NCBI GenBank assembly: GCA_038233815.1
Contig: JBBSVE010000169.1
Span: 1 to 6,396, forward strand
Reading direction: 5' to 3'
Length of the DNA stretch: 6,396 nt
From: JBBSVE01 sp038233815
GTDB lineage: Bacteria > Pseudomonadota > Alphaproteobacteria > Rhodobacterales > Rhodobacteraceae
The translations under genes were made by a program, and so were the position numbers. A model generated the notes under the pieces. It ran no database searches. It saw only the letters and a list, made by a program, of their open reading frames with translations, and was not told where the DNA came from. Positions 1 through 5,827 of this stretch are shown in pieces; position 1 is the first letter of the stretch; every line of letters starts with the position of its first letter.

Positions 1-1
1 C

Positions 2-283
2 GACGGGGTGGCGGGCATGGCCGCCCCCGCGGAGCTCGGCTGGCGTCATGGCGAAGGCGTGGCGGTGGAGGTTTGCCGCGCACGGGCTGCCGTGATGCAA
101 GGCCCGTTACCCGACGGCTGGCAGGACGCAATACGGCGCGGCGCCGCGGCCCGGTTTCCCGTGACGGCCGCCGATCTGATGCCGCGGTTCGCGGGGGCGG
201 AGCTTGGCCGCGCCCTGCGCGCGATGGAGGCGCTCTGGATCGCGTCGGACTTTCGCCTGACGCGCGCCGATCTGATCGGCTGA
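2..283 (+). CDS. C-terminal fragment of a probable CCA tRNA nucleotidyltransferase / poly(A) polymerase family protein (5' end outside window)
   Basis: The reading frame is open from the left edge and ends at TGA 281-283, giving about 93 residues of a longer protein. A GTG and an ATG near the edge are internal codons, not credible starts. The fragment is alpha-helical in character. Its end, with FPVTAADLMPRF, then a GxxLGRALRAMEALWIASDF-like stretch and a final RADLIG, resembles the C-terminal tail of alphaproteobacterial class II CCA-adding enzymes as I remember them: an xxADL motif, a G-x-x-L-G-x-x-L helix and a W-I-x-S-x-F end. The catalytic N-terminal nucleotidyltransferase domain (GS and DxD motifs) would lie upstream and cannot be seen. 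Family members repair or add the 3' CCA of tRNAs in the cytoplasm; poly(A) polymerase belongs to the same fold family and cannot be excluded. The assignment rests on tail resemblance and on the recalled linkage to tandem ABC genes. Confidence 0.62.
   Translation, partial: DGVAGMAAPAELGWRHGEGVAVEVCRARAAVMQGPLPDGWQDAIRRGAAARFPVTAADLMPRFAGAELGRALRAMEALWIASDFRLTRADLIG
266..280. repeat. Inverted repeat at the end of the first gene
   Basis: GCCGATC-T-GATCGGC is a perfect 7-bp inverted repeat around one base, ending just before stop codon 281-283. As RNA it could form a 6-bp stem (GCCGAT/ATCGGC) with a CTG loop. A pyrimidine-rich stretch (GTTTCCCTTTCC) follows several bases later, so it might act as a weak transcription end for the upstream gene, but there is no proper U-run. 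The left part, GCCGATCTGAT, also occurs at 170-180, where it encodes the same Ala-Asp-Leu motif, so part of the match comes from coding sequence. Confidence 0.3.
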
Positions 284-287
284 ACGG

Positions 288-315
288 TTTCCCTTTCCAC
301 CCCGGATGCTATATC
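288..315 (+). promoter_or_regulatory. Weak sigma70-like promoter candidate upstream of the exporter operon
   Basis: The 64-bp spacer before the first exporter gene holds TATATC (310-315; 4 of 6 matches to TATAAT), 16 bases downstream of TTTCCC (288-293; only 3 of 6 matches to TTGACA). Transcription would begin near 322 and leave a leader of about 26 bases before ATG 348, which fits that start and not the upstream in-frame ATG 306. The -35 match is poor. The operon may instead be read through from the upstream gene. Confidence 0.25.
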
Positions 316-347
316 CAGCGGACATATTCCGAAAGACGGCGCAAGCC

Positions 348-2192
348 ATGTTCCAGTTCTTCGAGGGTCTTGTCGACCCTTATGGACCCTATACGGAAAC
401 CGATGCCCCGCCGCGCCGTCTCTGGCCGTTCCTGAAGGAATACGTGCAGCCCTTCCGCACCGTCTTTGCGGTTACCGGGGTCATCGCGGTGCTGGTGGCG
501 TCGGCGGACGTGGCGCTGATCTGGTATGTCGGGCGGCTCGTGGACATGCTGGGTGCTGCGGGGCCTTCCGCCCTCTGGGCCACGCACGGGGCGGAGGTTG
601 TGGGCGTGGCGCTGGCGATCCTGCTGTTGCGCCCGATACTGGCGGGAATGAACACAGCACTGTTGCATAACACGATCCTGCCCAACTTCGGCACCATGAT
701 CCGCTGGCGCGCGCACCGCCACGTGCTTCGCCAGCCCGTCGGCTGGTTCGAGAGCGATTTCGCCGGACGCATCGCGAACCGGATCATGCAGACGCCGCCC
801 GCCGCCGGGGACGCGGTGTTTCAGACCTTCGACGCGGCGGCCTTCGGGCTCGTCACCATCATCGGCGCTACTTTCGTGCTGGCCGATGCCGATCCGCGCC
901 TCACGCTGCCGCTGATCGCATGGTTCGCGCTCTACGCGCTCCTCGTGCGCTGGACCCTGCGCCGCGCGGGCCCCGCCTCCAAGGCCAGTTCGGACGCGCG
1001 CTCGGCGGTGACGGGGCGCGTGGTCGATGCCTACACCAATATCCATTCCGTCAAGATGTTCGCCCACCACGACCGCGAGATGTCCTATGCCCGCGAGGCG
1101 ATCGAGCATGCCCGCGCCACCTTCGCGCGCGAGATGCGGGTCATCACGACGATGGACGTGGCGCTGACGCTTCTGAACGGGTTCCTGATCGTCGGAACCA
1201 CGGGCTTTGCGCTCTGGCTCTGGTCGGTGGGGCAGGCGTCGGTGGGCGTGGTCGCGGCCACGGCGGCGCTGGTCCTGCGGCTCAACAACATGACCTACTG
1301 GCTGATGTGGGCCACGACGAACCTCGTGCAGGCGCTGGGCGTCGTGGCCGAGGGAATGGAGACGATCGCGCAACCCGTGGGTCTGGTCGACCGCCCCGGC
1401 GCGGAGCCGCTGCACGTCGCCGACGGCCGGGTGGAGTTCCGGGGTGCCACGCACCATTACGGGCGCGATTCCGGCGGTCTGCGCGACGTCTGCCTTACCG
1501 TCGCACCGGGGGAGAAGATCGGCCTCGTGGGGCGGTCGGGTGCGGGGAAATCGACCCTCGTGAAGTTGCTCCTTCGGTTCTACGATCTGGAGCAGGGGCA
1601 GATCCTGATCGACGGGCAGGACATCGGCCGGGTGACGCAGGACAGCCTGCGCGGCCAGATCGGGATGGTGCAGCAGGACAGTTCGCTCCTGCACCGGTCG
1701 GTGCGCGACAACATCCTCTACGGGCGCCCGGATGCCACCGAAGACGCGATGCGCGATGCCGCCCGCTCGGCCGAGGCGGAGGCGTTCATCCTGACGCTGG
1801 AGGATCCGCAGGGCCGGCGCGGCTATGACGCTCATGTCGGCGAGCGGGGGGTGAAGCTGTCGGGCGGTCAGCGCCAGCGGGTGGGGCTCGCGCGTGTGAT
1901 CCTGAAGGACGCGCCGATCCTGGTGCTGGACGAGGCGACATCCGCGCTCGACAGCGAGGTGGAGGCGTCAATCCTGGACACGCTCTACGGCGTGATGGAG
2001 GGCAAGACCGTGATCGCAATCGCGCACCGTCTGTCCACCATCGCGGCGATGGACCGGATTGTGGTGATGGAGGATGGCGGCATTGCGGAACAGGGAACCC
2101 ATGCCCAGCTTCTGGATCGGGGCGGGCTTTATGCACGCTTCTGGGCGCGCCAGTCGGGCGGGTTCCTGATGACCGAGGAGGATGCGGCATGA
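348..2192 (+). CDS. ABC exporter half-transporter (type IV/ABCB-like TMD-NBD fusion), first of a tandem pair
   Basis: This 614-residue inner-membrane half-transporter fuses a membrane domain (about residues 35-330, with likely helices near 38-62, 81-101, 163-180, 184-201, 271-292 and 297-325) to a C-terminal ATPase. The coupling-loop motif WFESDFAGRIA is at 133-143. The ATPase motifs are all canonical: A-loop Y371, Walker A GRSGAGKST (395-403, K401), Q-loop Q443, signature LSGGQ (504-508), Walker B LVLDE (D528, catalytic E529) and H-loop H560. ATG 348 is preferred over in-frame ATG 306: its N-terminus (MFQFFEGLVDPY) looks like those of relatives, and it gives the same length as the paralogue downstream. 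The ribosome binding site is weak (GAAAG-like, 331-335). The family (COG1132, MsbA/MdlB-like) exports lipids, peptides or drugs; the substrate here is unknown. The stop overlaps the next start (ATGA). Family call near certain; function unassigned. Confidence 0.95.
   Translation: MFQFFEGLVDPYGPYTETDAPPRRLWPFLKEYVQPFRTVFAVTGVIAVLVASADVALIWYVGRLVDMLGAAGPSALWATHGAEVVGVALAILLLRPILAGMNTALLHNTILPNFGTMIRWRAHRHVLRQPVGWFESDFAGRIANRIMQTPPAAGDAVFQTFDAAAFGLVTIIGATFVLADADPRLTLPLIAWFALYALLVRWTLRRAGPASKASSDARSAVTGRVVDAYTNIHSVKMFAHHDREMSYAREAIEHARATFAREMRVITTMDVALTLLNGFLIVGTTGFALWLWSVGQASVGVVAATAALVLRLNNMTYWLMWATTNLVQALGVVAEGMETIAQPVGLVDRPGAEPLHVADGRVEFRGATHHYGRDSGGLRDVCLTVAPGEKIGLVGRSGAGKSTLVKLLLRFYDLEQGQILIDGQDIGRVTQDSLRGQIGMVQQDSSLLHRSVRDNILYGRPDATEDAMRDAARSAEAEAFILTLEDPQGRRGYDAHVGERGVKLSGGQRQRVGLARVILKDAPILVLDEATSALDSEVEASILDTLYGVMEGKTVIAIAHRLSTIAAMDRIVVMEDGGIAEQGTHAQLLDRGGLYARFWARQSGGFLMTEEDAA
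2175..2181 (+). promoter_or_regulatory. Shine-Dalgarno sequence of the second exporter gene
   Basis: GAGGAGG lies inside the last codons of the first exporter gene, 7 bases before ATG 2189. It supports a start in the ATGATG overlap and translational coupling of the two half-transporters. The second ATG (2192) is also possible and would shorten the protein by one residue. Confidence 0.75.
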
Positions 2193-4033
2193 TGTGGGCC
2201 CAACGACTCGGAGGCCTGATCGACGCGTTCCGTCCCGCCGAGGGACCGCCGCCGCGATCGCTTACCGCTTTTTTCAAATGGTGCCTTCGGGGCAGTTGGC
2301 CGATGCTCTGGATCGCCGGGGTGTTTTCCTCCGTCGCGGGCGCGATGGAGGTGATCTCGGCGCTGTTTCTGGGTTGGGTGATCGACGCGGCACTGGCCTC
2401 GGGCGTGCAGGATTTCTTTCCGCGCCATATCGGCCTGCTGGCGGGGTTCATCGGCTTCTACGTCATCCTGCGACCATTGGCATTCGGTCTGTCTTCGGCC
2501 TCGAACGCGGTGATCGTCGGGCCGAACGTCCTGCCGCTGGTCCTGAGCCGCCTGCATCGCTGGACGCTGGGGCAGGCGATCACCTTCTTCGACAACGATT
2601 TCGCGGGCCGGATCGCGCAAAAGCAGATGCAGGCCGCCCGCGCCGTGACGGACTGCGCGACGGAGATCATCAACACCGTCTGCTTTGCGCTGGCCTCGGT
2701 CATAGGATCGGTGATCTTTCTCGTCTCCGTGGACTACCGGGCCGCGCTCGCGCTGGGCGTCTGGCTGGCGGCTTACGTCCTGCTCATCCGCTTTTTCATG
2801 CCGCGCATCCGGGTCAATTCGGCCGCACGGGCCGCGGCGCGGGCGATGGTGACGGGGCAGGTCGTGGACACGATCACCAACATCAAGACGGTGAAGCTGT
2901 TCGCCCACGCCGCGTTCGAGGACCGGGTGGCGCTGAGCGCGATGTCCACGTTCCGCGACCGCTCGCTTGAATTTGGCCAGATTTCCACGCTGTTCCGGCT
3001 GTCGCTCATGACGCTGTCCGGGGTGCTTCCGGTGCTGCTGATCGGCGGGACGCTGGCGCTTTGGAGCCAGGCCAACGCGACCGCGGGTGCCATCGCCGCG
3101 TCGGGCGCGATCGCGATGCGGATCGCGCAGATGTCGGGCTGGGTCAGTTTTACGCTCATGTCGATCTACACCTCGGTGGGCGAGGTCGAGGACGGGATGA
3201 ACACGCTGGCCTCGCCGCACACTCTGGCCGATTCGGCGGGCGCGCAGGATCTGCCACGGGTGGCGGGCGAGGTTCGGTTCGACAACGTATCCTTCGCCTA
3301 CGGTCGCAAGCGCGGCGGCGTGGCGAAGATCGACCTGACGATCCGGCCGGGGGAAAAGGTCGGGATCGTGGGCGCGTCCGGGGCGGGGAAATCGACGCTC
3401 GTGTCGCTCCTTTTGCGGCTCTACGACACGGAGAGTGGTGCGGTCCTGATCGACGGCCATGACGTGCGCGGCGTGACGCAGGAGAGTCTGCGTCGCCAGA
3501 TCGGCATGGTCACGCAGGAAACCGCGATGTTCAACCGCTCCGCCCGCGACAATATCCTTTACGGGCGGCCCGACGCCAGCGAGGCCGACGTGATCGCCGC
3601 CACCGATGCGGCGGAGGCGCGAGGCTTCATCGACCTCATGGCCGACCACAAGGACCGGCGCGGGTTCGACGCCTATCTGGGCGAACGGGGCGTGAAGCTG
3701 TCGGGCGGGCAGCGCCAGCGGATCGCGCTCGCGCGGACCTTTCTGAAGGACGCGCCGATCCTCGTGCTGGACGAGGCGACCTCCGCGCTGGATAGCGAGG
3801 TGGAGGCGGCGATCCAGGAGTCGCTGGCCAAGGTGATGGAGGGCAAGACAGTGCTCGCCATCGCGCACCGCCTGTCGACCATCGCACAGATGGACCGGAT
3901 CATCGTGCTCGACGATGGGCGGATCGTGGAGGAGGGCAACCACGAGGCGCTGCTCGACCGCTCCGGCCTCTATGCCCGCTATTGGCATCGCCAGTCCGGC
4001 GGCTTCTTCGGGCTGGAGGAAGCGGCGGAGTGA
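2189..4033 (+). CDS. ABC exporter half-transporter (type IV/ABCB-like TMD-NBD fusion), second of a tandem pair
   Basis: This 614-residue protein is a paralogue of the product upstream, with the membrane domain at about residues 35-330 and the ATPase domain from about 360. It has the coupling-loop motif FFDNDFAGRIA (133-143), a second loop motif TNIKTVKLFAH (230-240), Walker A GASGAGKST (395-403, K401), Q-loop Q443, signature LSGGQ (504-508), Walker B LVLDE (D528, E529) and H-loop H560. These fall at the same residue numbers as in the partner. By hand count, residues 401-610 are identical at 141 of 210 positions; the membrane helices are clearly more divergent. ATG 2189 overlaps the previous stop by 4 bp, and its own stop overlaps the methyltransferase start. 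Conserved ATPase, diverged membrane part and coupled translation suggest a heterodimeric exporter. Two separate homodimers remain possible, since neither ATPase is degenerate. Substrate unknown. Confidence 0.95.
   Translation: MMWAQRLGGLIDAFRPAEGPPPRSLTAFFKWCLRGSWPMLWIAGVFSSVAGAMEVISALFLGWVIDAALASGVQDFFPRHIGLLAGFIGFYVILRPLAFGLSSASNAVIVGPNVLPLVLSRLHRWTLGQAITFFDNDFAGRIAQKQMQAARAVTDCATEIINTVCFALASVIGSVIFLVSVDYRAALALGVWLAAYVLLIRFFMPRIRVNSAARAAARAMVTGQVVDTITNIKTVKLFAHAAFEDRVALSAMSTFRDRSLEFGQISTLFRLSLMTLSGVLPVLLIGGTLALWSQANATAGAIAASGAIAMRIAQMSGWVSFTLMSIYTSVGEVEDGMNTLASPHTLADSAGAQDLPRVAGEVRFDNVSFAYGRKRGGVAKIDLTIRPGEKVGIVGASGAGKSTLVSLLLRLYDTESGAVLIDGHDVRGVTQESLRRQIGMVTQETAMFNRSARDNILYGRPDASEADVIAATDAAEARGFIDLMADHKDRRGFDAYLGERGVKLSGGQRQRIALARTFLKDAPILVLDEATSALDSEVEAAIQESLAKVMEGKTVLAIAHRLSTIAQMDRIIVLDDGRIVEEGNHEALLDRSGLYARYWHRQSGGFFGLEEAAE
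4015..4020 (+). promoter_or_regulatory. Shine-Dalgarno sequence of the RNA methyltransferase gene
   Basis: GGAGGA lies within the end of the second exporter gene, 9 bases before GTG 4030. It decides the start: GTG 4030, in a GTGA overlap with the exporter stop (4031-4033), rather than the in-frame ATG 3982, which would add 16 residues translated from exporter sequence. Confidence 0.7.
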
Positions 4034-5250
4034 TCCTGACCGTCGACCGCCTGGGGCACAAAGGCGACGCGATTCTGCGAGGGCCGGACGGTCCGGTTCT
4101 GGCTGGTCCGTTCCTGCCCGGCGAGGTGCTGGAGGGGGCGGTCGCGGATGGCCGCCTGACCGCCCCCCGGATCGTGACGCCCTCGCCCGACCGCGTGCGC
4201 CCGCCCTGCGCCCACGCCCGGACCTGCGGCGGCTGCCTCCTGCAACATGCGAGCGAGCCGTTTCAGGCGGCGTGGAAGACGGAGCTGATCGCCTCGGCGC
4301 TGGCGGGGCGGGGGATCGCGGCGCCAATCCCGCCGATCCTGACCTCGCCGCCCCGGTCGCGGCGGCGGGCGACGCTATCCGGGCGCCGTACGAAATCCGG
4401 TGCCATGATTGGGTTTCATGCCCGCGCGTCCGCCGACATTGTGGAAAACCCCGAATGTATCCTGCTCCATCCCGACCTGATGGCGGTCCGACCTGCGCTT
4501 GGGGCGCTCGTTATCGCGGGCGGATCGCGGAGTGCGGAACTGGCGCTGACGGTCACGCGCACGTTGGGCGGGGTCGACGTGGCGGTGACGGGGGGAAAGC
4601 CGCTCGACGGACCGCTGCGCGCGACGCTCGCGCAGGTGGCGGAGGCGCGGGGTCTGGCACGGTTGAGCTGGGACGGGGAGACGGTGGCGCTGCGCACCCC
4701 GCCCGGTCTGGCGATGGGGCGGGCGACGGTCGTGCCCCCGCCGGGCGCCTTCGTGCAGGCGACGGCGGAGGGGGAGCAGGCGCTCCTTTCCAGTATTACA
4801 GAGGCTGTCGGGTCCGCGCGCCGGATCGTCGATCTTTTCGCAGGGCTCGGCACCTTCTCCCTGCCGCTGTCGGATCAGGCGGAGGTGCTGGCGCTGGAGG
4901 GCGAGGCGGCGATGACCTCGGCGCTGGACCAAGGCTGGCGTCGGGCCGAAGGGCTGCACCGCGTCAGGTCGGTGACGCGCGACCTTTTCCGCCGTCCGCT
5001 GGAGCCTGCCGAGCTGAAACCCTTCGACGCCGCCGTGATCGACCCGCCCCGTGCGGGGGCGGAGGCGCAGACCCGCGCACTGGCCGCCGCGCGCGTGCCG
5101 GTGATCGCCGCGGTCTCCTGCAATCCTGTCACCTTCGCGCGCGACGTGGGCATCCTGATCGAGGCCGGATATCGGCTCGACTGGGTCCGGCCTATCGACC
5201 AGTTCCGCTGGTCCGCCCATGTCGAGCTGGCTGCGCGGTTCAGCCTCTAG
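4030..5250 (+). CDS. Class I SAM-dependent RNA (uracil-5-)methyltransferase, TrmA/RlmCD (RumA) family
   Basis: This 406-residue cytoplasmic enzyme would transfer a methyl group from S-adenosylmethionine to C5 of a uridine in rRNA or tRNA. An N-terminal TRAM-like RNA-binding domain covers about residues 1-55. The Fe-S cysteine pattern of RumA-type enzymes follows: C60, C66, C69 (PPC-x5-CGGC) and C143 (ENPEC). Next come an FVQ motif with Q243, SAM motif I DLFAGLGTF (268-276), DPPRAG (338-343), the catalytic nucleophile C364 in SCNP, and the likely general base E399 in HVEL near the C-terminus. All residues needed for catalysis are present. The length is slightly below E. coli RlmD (433). Start GTG 4030 is supported by its ribosome binding site and by where homology begins (ILTVDRLGHKGD). 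Whether the target is 23S rRNA or tRNA U54 cannot be decided from sequence, so no symbol is given. Translation appears coupled to the exporter pair. Confidence 0.93.
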   Translation: MILTVDRLGHKGDAILRGPDGPVLAGPFLPGEVLEGAVADGRLTAPRIVTPSPDRVRPPCAHARTCGGCLLQHASEPFQAAWKTELIASALAGRGIAAPIPPILTSPPRSRRRATLSGRRTKSGAMIGFHARASADIVENPECILLHPDLMAVRPALGALVIAGGSRSAELALTVTRTLGGVDVAVTGGKPLDGPLRATLAQVAEARGLARLSWDGETVALRTPPGLAMGRATVVPPPGAFVQATAEGEQALLSSITEAVGSARRIVDLFAGLGTFSLPLSDQAEVLALEGEAAMTSALDQGWRRAEGLHRVRSVTRDLFRRPLEPAELKPFDAAVIDPPRAGAEAQTRALAAARVPVIAAVSCNPVTFARDVGILIEAGYRLDWVRPIDQFRWSAHVELAARFSL

Positions 5251-5281
5251 CGGCGTTGCCTTCTTGCGTCTCGCCGCTGGC
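5243..5281 (+). terminator. Terminator-like hairpin at the methyltransferase stop
   Basis: AGCGGCG (5249-5255) pairs perfectly with CGCCGCT (5272-5278). The stem can be extended by GCC (5243-5245) with GGC (5279-5281), with a 3-base bulge on the left arm. The loop is 16 bases, and TTTG follows directly. The stem overlaps the TAG stop codon (5248-5250) and lies where an operon end would be expected. The long loop and short T-run make it a weak intrinsic terminator at best; it could also attenuate rather than stop transcription into the next gene. Confidence 0.35.
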
Positions 5282-5335
5282 TTTGTCCGCGCGTCCGGGC
5301 TATGGATCTTGCAAAACAAGAACGAGATTCAGGCA

Positions 5336-5824
5336 GTGATACGGGTTTTTCTGGCTTTGGCAGTTGCGTTCGGGCTTTCCGCCTGCGCGTCGAAATTCCG
5401 CACCTACAAGGGTCCGGCAGTGACCTTCGTGCAGGTCGACAAGTCCGCGCGCAAGATGCGGCTCTTCCACGAGAATGCGGTCCTGAAGGAATATCCGATC
5501 TCGCTCGGCTTTGCGGCGACCGGGCCGAAACAGTTCGAGAACGACGGCAAGACGCCGGAGGGGCTCTATTTCATCAACCGGCGCAATCCTGACAGCCGCT
5601 ATCACCTGTCGATCGGCGTGTCCTATCCGAACGCGCTCGACATGGCCTTTGCCGAATCGCAGGGCCGCAAACCGGGCGGCGACATATTCATCCACGGACG
5701 CACGGACTATCGTGGCGGCAACCGGGGCGACTGGACCTGGGGCTGCATCGCGGTCAAGGACCGGCAGATGGAGGATGTCTACGCCATGGTGCGCGACGGC
5801 ACGCCGATCCGCATCAATCCGTAA
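5336..5824 (+). CDS. L,D-transpeptidase-like (YkuD/YafK-type) catalytic-domain lipoprotein
   Basis: From GTG 5336 this encodes 162 residues. It has a short lipoprotein signal (one Arg, a hydrophobic core, lipobox L14-S-A-C17) followed by a YkuD-fold domain. Family features are DGKTPEGLYFINRRNP (70-85), YHLSIGVSYPNA (89-100), the His-Gly at H120-G121 and the catalytic Cys in WTWGCIAV (C137), then a C-terminal GTPIRINP end. Such enzymes use the cysteine to form or cleave bonds in peptidoglycan stem peptides in the periplasm. The YPN and GCIAV style is closer to the YafK (COG3034) branch, whose E. coli member (DpaA) releases Lpp from peptidoglycan, so amidase activity is an alternative to crosslinking. 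The frame stays open upstream to ATG 5219, but GTG 5336 gives a normal lipoprotein signal and avoids overlapping the methyltransferase. Its ribosome binding site is weak (ACGAG near 5322). Fold confident; start and exact reaction less so. Confidence 0.88.
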   Translation: MIRVFLALAVAFGLSACASKFRTYKGPAVTFVQVDKSARKMRLFHENAVLKEYPISLGFAATGPKQFENDGKTPEGLYFINRRNPDSRYHLSIGVSYPNALDMAFAESQGRKPGGDIFIHGRTDYRGGNRGDWTWGCIAVKDRQMEDVYAMVRDGTPIRINP

Positions 5825-5827
5825 CGG

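Noticed and set aside
306..347. Upstream ATG start for the first exporter
   Set aside because: It adds 14 residues absent from the paralogue, has no clear ribosome binding site and would lie upstream of or overlap the candidate promoter. ATG 348 fits family N-termini.
309..1835. Long minus-strand open frame (508 codons) antisense to the first exporter gene
   Set aside because: Same low-complexity Arg/His/Gln-rich composition, and opposite an ABC gene with all ATPase motifs intact.
2129..4327. Very long minus-strand open frame (732 codons) antisense to the second exporter gene
   Set aside because: Its translation is rich in Arg, Pro, Gly and His with no domain pattern. It is the expected by-product of GC-rich codon bias opposite a well-supported gene.
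4375..5319. Minus-strand 314-codon frame opposite the methyltransferase
   Set aside because: Compositional shadow with no motifs and no credible start context.
5219..5335. ATG 5219 start for the transpeptidase-like protein
   Set aside because: It would put 39 residues before the lipoprotein signal, overlap the methyltransferase by 32 bp and cross the terminator-like hairpin.
3915..5339. Plus-strand 474-codon frame overlapping the methyltransferase in another frame
   Set aside because: Gly/Arg/Ala-rich translation without recognisable motifs. The overlapping methyltransferase frame has complete catalytic motifs.
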